Assembly (NCBI GenBank): GCA_028622995.1 | Contig: JAJQJQ010000041.1 | Coordinates: 1,550,001 to 1,614,000, forward strand | Direction of reading: 5' to 3' | DNA: 64,000 bases | Source of the DNA: Panagrolaimus kolymaensis | Lineage: Eukaryota > Nematoda > Chromadorea > Rhabditida > Panagrolaimidae | Shown here: positions 56,137 through 64,000 of the stretch, one piece after another | Layout of the letters: each line of letters begins with the position of its first letter | Numbering within the stretch: the first letter of the stretch is position 1 | Translations under genes and position numbers: made by a program | Notes under the pieces: generated by a model | Told to the model about the DNA's origin: nothing | Database searches by the model: none | What the model saw: only the letters and a program-made list of their open reading frames with translations

Positions 56137-59100
56137 GGTTTAATTTCTTTGAACACCAAACTTTGAAGATTTCTGTTTTCTTTTTGTCGTCGTCGTTGTT
56201 GTTGAATGAATGAAGAATGCAAAATGACTTTGGATTCAATTTTTTGTTGTTTTCACTCGAATGAAATTTTCTCATTCATCTTTCACAAAATTTGCATTGT
56301 TTTTGAAGTCAATGATTAAACTTTCCCAAGGTTTCTGGCATGTTAACTAACCAAGCTGTGGGAAAACTTATATTTATTTTTAATGTATCTCTTCATAATC
56401 TTTTTAGTAAAATACAAAAACAAAAAGAAAAAAGGCAGCCCTCTGAGTAACTATGACTACTTAGCGATCATCAATTTTCACGCTAAAAGGTTTTTTTCTT
56501 CATCGGTAATATGGTGTGGCGTAATGATTCGAACTTTCACATTGCTTTTATCAAAAGCCTTTAACCCACTGCGCTATTTCAACTGATTATCAAATATCCA
56601 AAATTGCATCGACCTTTTTTGTTTTGCAAACTATCATGTGACCATTTACTTGCTTTTTTTTGTTCAATGTTCGCTTTAAAAAATATGGCCTTGTTGTTGT
56701 TTAATTTTCCATGATCATTATTTGTTTTTATCTAATATAAATAATATTTCTTATAGATCAGATTTATTCAAAAGATAAATTTATATTGCGCAATGAATGA
56801 GTGAAAAGAGATCAAAAAAGGGAAACTTGTAATCATCAAAATGAAAGCTAAGAAGAAGAAGAAAAAAGCAAAAAAACATAAAGATTTTAATCAAAAAGTA
56901 AAATGAAAAGAAAAAACGTTTTCTAATTAAACAGGCTTTTAACGGAGTTTTTCAAAAAATAAATAATAAAAGCAAAATGATGATACTTTTCTTTCTATGC
57001 GATTATGCAATCGCAACCTTGTTAGCGCAACTGCCGCTATATATGTTATGTATGTATGTATTTACAATCCACATCCAAAATCAGGACTTTAAATCAACGA
57101 CGAATCAACAAATAAAAAAAATAAAGTTGGATGGATAATATTCTTGTTTTTAAGAAAAAAGAAAAAAAAGAAGCTTCTTCTTCCACACGTGGTGGTGCTT
57201 CTTCATGGAAATCAAAAAAGAAGGCAGGAGAAAAACTAGTTTGATAGTTTTGTTTTTGGACCCTAAAAAGGGAGAATAAATGGATTTTTGGGTTTAAGAT
57301 CGCGGCCAACTTTGTTGTATTTCCTAATCTCTTTTTTTCTCTTCTTCAAGCTTGTAACAACTGAATGAATGAAACTAGTTTAAACGAAGGAAATAAGGCG
57401 GAGTAAAAAAAGTGAATGTCAAAAACTTAAAACTTTTTAAACGTTTATGAATGAAAGAAAGGCAAACGATGTGTTTCAGTTTAAATTAAAAAAAACAGAT
57501 TTATGTGATGGAAAGTTGTTGTAGTCAATTTTGCTCGTGGCTTAAAACAAATTTACTTTTTTTGATTATTTTATATGGACTTTTAAAAATTAATGCTAAA
57601 GTAAAATCATGCTTGATTGGTCCGAAACTGTGACCTTCGTGCAATCATTTCCTGATCGATATATAAAGAAATGGAAAGTAAACCCTTCTTTTTTTGAGGC
57701 ATGCCTAAAAACTAAACATAGAATTTTTTGTTTCAAATTCTTGGTCAATTTTTGTTGGAAGAAAAAAATGTAAACGATAAACTTATTTTTTTTGGGATAC
57801 AAATTGTTTGTTTAAAAAATTACTCAGCCACCGAGTTTAAAATTTTGTTTGATTTTTTTGTATTTATTTTTGGCTAAATTAAATATTTTAAAAATTTCAA
57901 TTATCGATGTCCCAACTTTGAGAGCAAATTCCTTTTTCTTTTTTATTTCTTTTTTGTTTCAAACTCTCAAAACTTTCAAATACCCACTTGATTATCTTTC
58001 TTTCTTTCTTCTTCATTTATTTTTTTTATCGTCATCCACGCAAAATCGTCGGATCTTTCTTTTCAAACAAAAAATAAAAAACACACACATCGCGACGACG
58101 ATTTCACTTTTTTCTTTTCTTTTCTTTTCATTTTTTTGTTTTTGTTCGCCTTTGAGAATGAAAAGTCGTTTTAAACTATATAATATAAAATCCTGAAACA
58201 ACAGCTGCATGCACCTGCAACAATTATCTCACACAAAACTTTTGTGTCTTCTTCTTCTTTTCTTATTTATTTTTTCCCAGGATGTGTGTTGTTAGTCTAA
58301 AGTGTATTTATTTTTTTACGTTTTAAAACATGACTTTTTATAATTTCAAGAAAATGACTTATGGTTTTTTTTGTTTTGGATAAAAAAGGTGTTGTAAAAA
58401 AATATATATACATATATAAAAACTTTGCGGCGGCTAATTTCTTCCTTTTTAAATCGTAAAATTTTGATTCCATTTTTATTGAATCCTGTGATACCTTTTT
58501 TTTCGAAGTGAAAGTATTCTATAAAAATATGCTTCGTTTGTGACGAGGTTGAAAGAAATCGAATGATTTTTCCTAAAAAGTTTTTTACTTGGACTTCTTC
58601 CTTGTGACGACGACAGTAACCCATCCTATTATGTTTATGTACTTTTATGAAAATATTTATTTTAATTGCTAATCATTAATTTTGTTTACTTCCATAAACG
58701 ATGAACTTCAACTAGGAAGTATCGTAGGTAGTATATATCAATCAAAGTTAATCCATTTTTTGTTTGTTTTTTGTTGTTATTTTAAACTCCAAACGTATTT
58801 GCTCATCCATATTTATTATTACATATTTCTTTTTTGAGGCCATTAAGACTTTAAAGGCTCAATTCAAACCGTAAACGTGTTTAATTACAATTTAAAAAAA
58901 AGTGAACTCGATAAAGGAATTTGTCAATGTCTTTTTTAAAATAAATAAATCTAAAAATCATCCATCAATTTTATTGGGTTTTATTACAAATAATACCGAC
59001 CGCTTCAGTCTACTTCACTTTTTTTCTTTTTTCTTGAAACACTCCCAACTTTTTTTTTTTGCAATTAAAACCCAAAAATGATTATAAAAAAAGACGGTCT

Positions 59101-61145
59101 TTCCTTTTTGGATGATTAATTATTACTCAATTCTTTTTATTAATTTTCCCGTCTAATTTCCGTTGATGATTGGGGTAGACGACTTCGAGCGGCCACATAA
59201 CATTTTTTCTTATAAAATTGGAGGTGTTCTTCGATGATTTTAACAGTTTTTGGTGGTCGTTTTTTGAGATCGTAAAAAAGTGAAAGTTTTATGATTTTTT
59301 TTGTAATTGTTAGTTGGTTTATTTGGAGAAGGGTAAAAATATTAGCGGACGAGAGATAGTTTTGATGGAAGCTAAAATTAAGTAACTCTAAAATCAATGG
59401 TTTTTGATTATTTGTTTTTGCCTCAAATTAATAAAACATTAAAGATGCTTGGATTTTTTCTGAACATTCTCAGTGGGGTTAAATTGTCTAAAATTTCAGT
59501 AACATCTGCTCCAATCTCTAATTACTTTGAAAAAACTCTGCAAATTTCATTTTTTGCTTATCTAAAAAATTTTTAAAAAATTGATCTCTTATATTTTTTT
59601 TCTGCGTCGCATATGTTTTTGTTTTTAGCATCCAAACTAAATTTTTTATGGCCCTCACAATATACTTCTTTTGTTTTGTTGGTCTCAATCTTATCATTAT
59701 TATTTTCTTCCATGCATATGCATGCTTTGCTTTGGCGCCTTTGCCAACTAAAAAAAGAAACTTTACGAGGAAGGAAGGAGAAAAGATTTTTGTACATTGT
59801 ACATCGATCAAATAAAAAAATATGGGACATGCAAAATAAAAAAATAATTGTTGTTTATTCAATAATAATTTTTCTATAGTCACATAGAGTCACGTTGTTG
59901 TTGTCCATCTTTTTTCCTTTCCTTTCTTTCCCCCACCCATCATCATCCCTTTCCATTTTCATTTTTTTTTTTGCCTAGAAAAGGAAAGACAAAAGAAAAG
60001 AGAAGATCACTTGGTCATGATCATGGTGATGGCTGGGATGGATGGGTGTTTTTGCTATAAAAAGGCGACAAAAAAAATAATATAAAAACCAGATAAAAAT
60101 ATTATAAAATGTTTTGTTTTGTTTTTCTCATTGGTGAACGAACATGCATTTTAAAACTAAAACTTTTATTAAATTAAAAATGTGTTGAAATAATTTGATC
60201 TGAGAATCCTTTATAATGGCTATCATCAATATCCCCCTTTTTATTATTATCAATGATACTTTTTTCTTTCAAAAAAAAGAAGAAGTTTGTTTTTAGTTTA
60301 AAAAAATGTTTCTTAAAAACAAAAACCCTTTTTTTCTGTTTGCGAGTTTTTTTTCTCAAAAATTCAAAAATTATATAGTAAATAGCTTTATGTGATATGA
60401 GATTGGGATGATCAGAATATATATTAATTTTTTTATTTTTTGCTTTGATCATTAAGCATCAATTTCGTTTTTTTTAATGTAAAAAAAAGTTTAAGTGCTT
60501 GTTTCTTGTTTCTGCTTCTATTTTTTCTTTCACGGTCCACATGGTCTTTATTCTTTTCACCTACGTCGTTGTTGCTCCTCTTTTTTTTCTTTTTTCTCAA
60601 TGACGCGATAAAAACAGCAGCAACAACTCAACAACAATTGAAATTGATTGATTGAAGAAGAAAAAAAGTTTTTGGCCCATCAAACGTAATTTTTTTGTTT
60701 GAGAGAGTTTTAACTGAAACTTTATAAAGATTCCGTGAACTTTTAATTTATTTTTTTGGGTTATTTGAACCATTTTTCGATTAAGTTTTCCTATTTTTTT
60801 TGGTATATGGAGTCAGACTCGTAACCCTCAAAGTCATCCATCGAATCGAATCCAGGTACAATATTACTTTCTTTTTGTTTAAATTTAAAAGTGCACTTTT
60901 AAATTCTTTTTTTTCTTTTTTTATTTCCTTATTCCATCAATTTGTAAACTTCTCGCGCTAGTTATTACAACCTTGTTTTCCTATTTTCCTATCATCATTT
61001 TTTTGCCTAATTTATCAAGCAAACTTTAAACTCTTAATTTAATACTATTTTCAGATACCTTTTTTTTCAATAGAAAAATATTTACATTAACTTTTATTTT
61101 GTTTTTCGTTACTCTTCAATTCAATAATAAATAAATTAATTAATC
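56137..61145. other. 5-kb gene-free region between PTP and KLHDC3 genes
   Basis: Divergent promoters lie at its edges. AT-rich with T runs, a TTTTC-type repeat near 58110-58130, and the tRNA-like sequence at 56515-56588. No coding frame has domain or splice support. Confidence 0.5.
56515..56588 (-). repeat. tRNA-like sequence, probable SINE or tRNA pseudogene
   Basis: The minus strand has a perfect A box (TAGCGCAGTGG) and a B-box core (GTTCGAATC). A four-pair anticodon stem with loop TTGATAA can be drawn, but the T stem and acceptor do not pair. Confidence 0.45.
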
Positions 61146-63975
61146 ATGTGGTGGACTCTTCATTTAGATGGTGGACCACGTCGAGTTAATCATGCTAGTG
61201 TATCAATTGGAGATAAAATATATTCATTTGGTGGATATTGTTCTGGACCAAATTATAATGCAAGAAATGATATTGATATTTTTGTATTGGATACTGGTTA
61301 GTCATATATTTTTTTTAAACAGGATTTTCTTTTTTGTAAAAGAAAAAAAAGTAATAACAATTTTCTCTTGCAAAACAAAATTTAAAAAAAATGTGTGATC
61401 CTGAACTATCACACATCAATGGCGTTATTTTTTTTTTGTAGTAACTTTCGATAAATAGAAAAAAAGGATCGTCATAATAATAATAACAAAAAGAAAAATA
61501 GTTTAAAAAAATAAATTAATAAAAAATTGCATGAGTTTTATTTTTATTTGGGTTTGAAAGTGGCACTTTTTGATTTCAAGATTTTACAATAGTTAAAAAT
61601 TTTCGCATCGCCTATTTTGGAAAATGGTTTAAATCATTGTTTTACAAACATTGCCTTAAAATTAAATGACTTTAAAACTATTTTTATTTTTTTAGTAACC
61701 AATCGTTGGCGTGAAATAAATCATCCATCAAGAAATAATCGAACTAAAACTTCCAATGGTAAACTTTCACCCACTCGATTTATTCCTCAACGATATTTAA
61801 ATGAGGATGGAGAATCATCGGATGAAGAAGATAATGAAGAAGATGATGATGAAATGACAACGGATGAAAATGATGAAGAACATTATTTACATTCCGTTGT
61901 TTCATCTTCAAACAATCATCCAACAACAACAACAACAACAGCAACGACAAAAGAAAAAGATATTCCCTTTCAACGTTATGGACATACCGTTGTTGCATTT
62001 GATGGAAAAGCATATCTTTTTGGTGGAAGATCTGATGAACATGGAGCTAATTCATCTTTGCATGAATTTAATCCAGGTAATTATTTATTCTTTTTTTTTT
62101 TTTTTGCTTGCGTCGCTGTTTTAGGTCCAAATTTTTTTTGTTTGTATTAAAACGAAAATTTTTGGATGGTTAACTTTTTTCGTGCGTTAGTTTCACCTTA
62201 GCGAATCCGAGCTTAATTCAGGCTGCTTTCATGTGACCTTATAAAACCGGAAATATCAAAAGTATCAAATTCATAAACACTTATCCAATCAAAATCATCT
62301 TTTTTTCTTTTTCTTCATGGTTGAATCATCTCATCCAATAAAATAAAAAAACCTGTTTGAATTTACGTAACTTTCACTAAATTTTGCGACTAGATTAAAT
62401 CACGTAATAATGATTCATTTTTTTTTGTTTTAGTTTATTTTTCGAGCCATTTCTGGCAATCATTTTTCTTATTCTTTTTTTTGGCCAATGAACACTTGAT
62501 CATAAAACAGCAACAAAAAAACTTTAAAAGAAGAAAAAACAAAATTTATTACTTTTTTCTTTGGGGAGCATAAAAATCAAAATCAAATTCTTCTAAGCAT
62601 TTTTTTTATCAGTTTCCACATGGCATACTTTGAACACCTTGCTGTTGCTCCTTTTTTATTGGATTTTTTATTTGTGATAAGTATAATCAAATAAGCAAGC
62701 ATGTGATGATGAGGGTCGAAAAACAAGGTCCATTTAAAGTTTCATAGATAAAAAAAAATCACGCAAATATTTAATTAGCTACCACCTTCCTCGTGTGTTT
62801 GTTGATTCAGTGAAAGAGAGATAATTGTGTACTTTAAAAGGAATGGTCAAAAAATAAGCAGCGCTATTCGGTGACAATCATAAGCTAAAATAATCGAACA
62901 CCAATAATTTCTTTGTTAAAAACCTTTTTTCTTTTCTTCGATTATAACTATTAGATTATTAAATGCATTTACTTAGTAAACAAGAGAGGTCAAAATTTCG
63001 AATCATAGAAGCAAAGGATTTCATTTTGAAAATATTTTTAAGGCAAAATTTAGTTAGTAAAATCTAAGAAAAAAATCTTTTTTAGCAACATTACAATGGA
63101 AAACCGTTGAAGCTAAAGGCCAAATTCCACCTGCTCGAGATGGACATACTGCTTGCACCCATGGAGATAAAATGTATATTTTTGGCGGATTTGAATACAC
63201 CCATCGATTATATAGTAATGCAGTATATGTATTTAATTTTAAAACAAATATTTGGACAAATTTAACTACAACTGGTAAAGCTCCATCTCATCGAGATTTT
63301 CATGCTTCATGCATTGTAAATGATAAAATGTATATTTTTGGTGGACGTGGAGATATTCAAGAAACTACCACCTCCTCTACCACAACATCCTTATCAGCAT
63401 TGGATACATATTGTGATAAATTATATTCATTTGATTTAAAAACTAATGTTTGGGAAGAACTTGAAACCATTGGAGATATTCCTTCCGGACGTCGATCACA
63501 TTCAATGTGGGAATATCGAGGAAAAATGTATTTATTTGGTGGTTATGATAGTGTAAATGATATACATTTTAATGATTTTTATATGTTTGAAACAGAACAA
63601 AAGCGATGGATTAAATTGAGACCAGATGGGGAACATCCCACTCCTCGACGCCGACAATGCACTGCCATCGTTGGAGATAAAGTATTTATTTTTGGTGGAA
63701 CTATGTAAGTTTCATATTTGGCCCTTAAATAAAAAAACTAAAAAAATCCAATAATTTATTTCAGGCCCGATAAAGCTAGACGACAAGGAAATCTTTGTGA
63801 TTTAGCTGATATGTATGTTCTCGATTATTCAGCATCCCTTAAAACTTTAGCTGCAAGAAAACTCATTCAAATGAATGTTTCCATAAACCAATTACCATAT
63901 CTTGGTTTATGCCTTCATCGAGATTTCTGTAACATGTATCAATCCAATACCATAACCAACACCATTCAATCTTGA
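61146..63975 (+). CDS. KLHDC3: KLHDC3-type kelch-repeat protein
   Basis: Substrate receptor of a CUL2-RING ubiquitin ligase in animals, reading C-terminal degrons. Four exons (61146-61296, 61696-62076, 63086-63704, 63765-63975) close in frame to 453 residues, against about 380 in vertebrates. The start MWWTLHLDGGPRRVNHAS and KIYSFGGYCSG are near the family consensus. Kelch blades then repeat with (M/V)YIFGG(F/R/Y/T), and ARDGHTAC, RRSHSMW and RRRQCTAIVGDKVFIFGG. The extra length is an acidic and Thr-rich insert (about residues 75-135) between blades 1 and 2. The end SLKTLAARKLIQ fits the family C-terminus. Intron 2 is about 1 kb. Confidence 0.93.
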
Positions 63976-64000
63976 ATTTACTTTCTCTCAAATTTATCGG

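Noticed and set aside
1..64000. CRISPR array, bacterial operon or rRNA genes
   Set aside because: No spaced identical repeats, no Shine-Dalgarno pattern, spliced eukaryotic genes throughout, and no rRNA sequence recognised.

Overview
The window looks like a nematode genome. It is strongly AT-rich, introns are mostly 35-60 nt with a TTTTTAG or TTTTCAG 3' end, and many start codons lie a few bases after such an AG, as expected for spliced-leader trans-splicing. The gene set fits too: a two-Ig peroxidasin, an innexin, an equilibrative nucleoside transporter, ORC1, a KLHDC3-type kelch protein and a tyrosine phosphatase. Exon models below were built by hand from splice signals and reading phase. 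All complete multi-exon models close in frame unless stated.

Host genes, left flank (1-9345): the 3' part of peroxidasin (+), an LDLa-domain secreted protein (-), a nucleoside transporter (-), a small hAT-like element and a tRNA-like SINE.

Centre (9346-30429): a complete-length Maverick/Polinton, a virus-like DNA transposon of 21,084 bp. It has apparently identical 320-bp terminal inverted repeats and a 6-bp target duplication, GTTTTA. It carries a protein-primed family B DNA polymerase, a chromodomain integrase, an FtsK/HerA-type packaging ATPase, a double-jelly-roll major capsid protein and a candidate minor structural protein. About a dozen small accessory genes follow, several encoding membrane proteins. 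The core genes lie on the minus strand in two blocks (11.5-18.9 kb and 23.5-29.1 kb), with a membrane-protein/accessory block between them. No adenovirus-type protease or fusogen could be recognised. The copy looks young by its ends but damaged inside: a 999-bp hAT-like element sits in the polymerase gene with a perfect 8-bp duplication, the integrase is out of frame by one base at an A-run, a basic protein has an in-frame TAA, and a zinc-domain protein is one base out of phase across its intron.

Host genes, right flank (30430-64000): 3.8 kb without genes; an innexin with two alternative N-terminal exon sets (+); an Ala-rich secreted protein (-); a RING protein and a CCCH+RING protein (both -, possibly one operon); a headless symplekin fragment (+); a type I membrane protein (-); ORC1 (+), with a 2.5-kb intron holding a Tc1/mariner-type MITE, a tRNA-like sequence and a GC-rich hairpin; a Cys-rich IBR-like protein (+); a receptor-less tyrosine phosphatase (-); 5 kb without genes; and a KLHDC3 homologue (+).

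The most unusual material is the Maverick: its polycistronic stop-2nt-ATG junctions, a repeated basic/aromatic motif in its largest structural protein, two paralogous membrane-protein cassettes with duplicated upstream regions, and a tandem zinc-domain protein at its right end.
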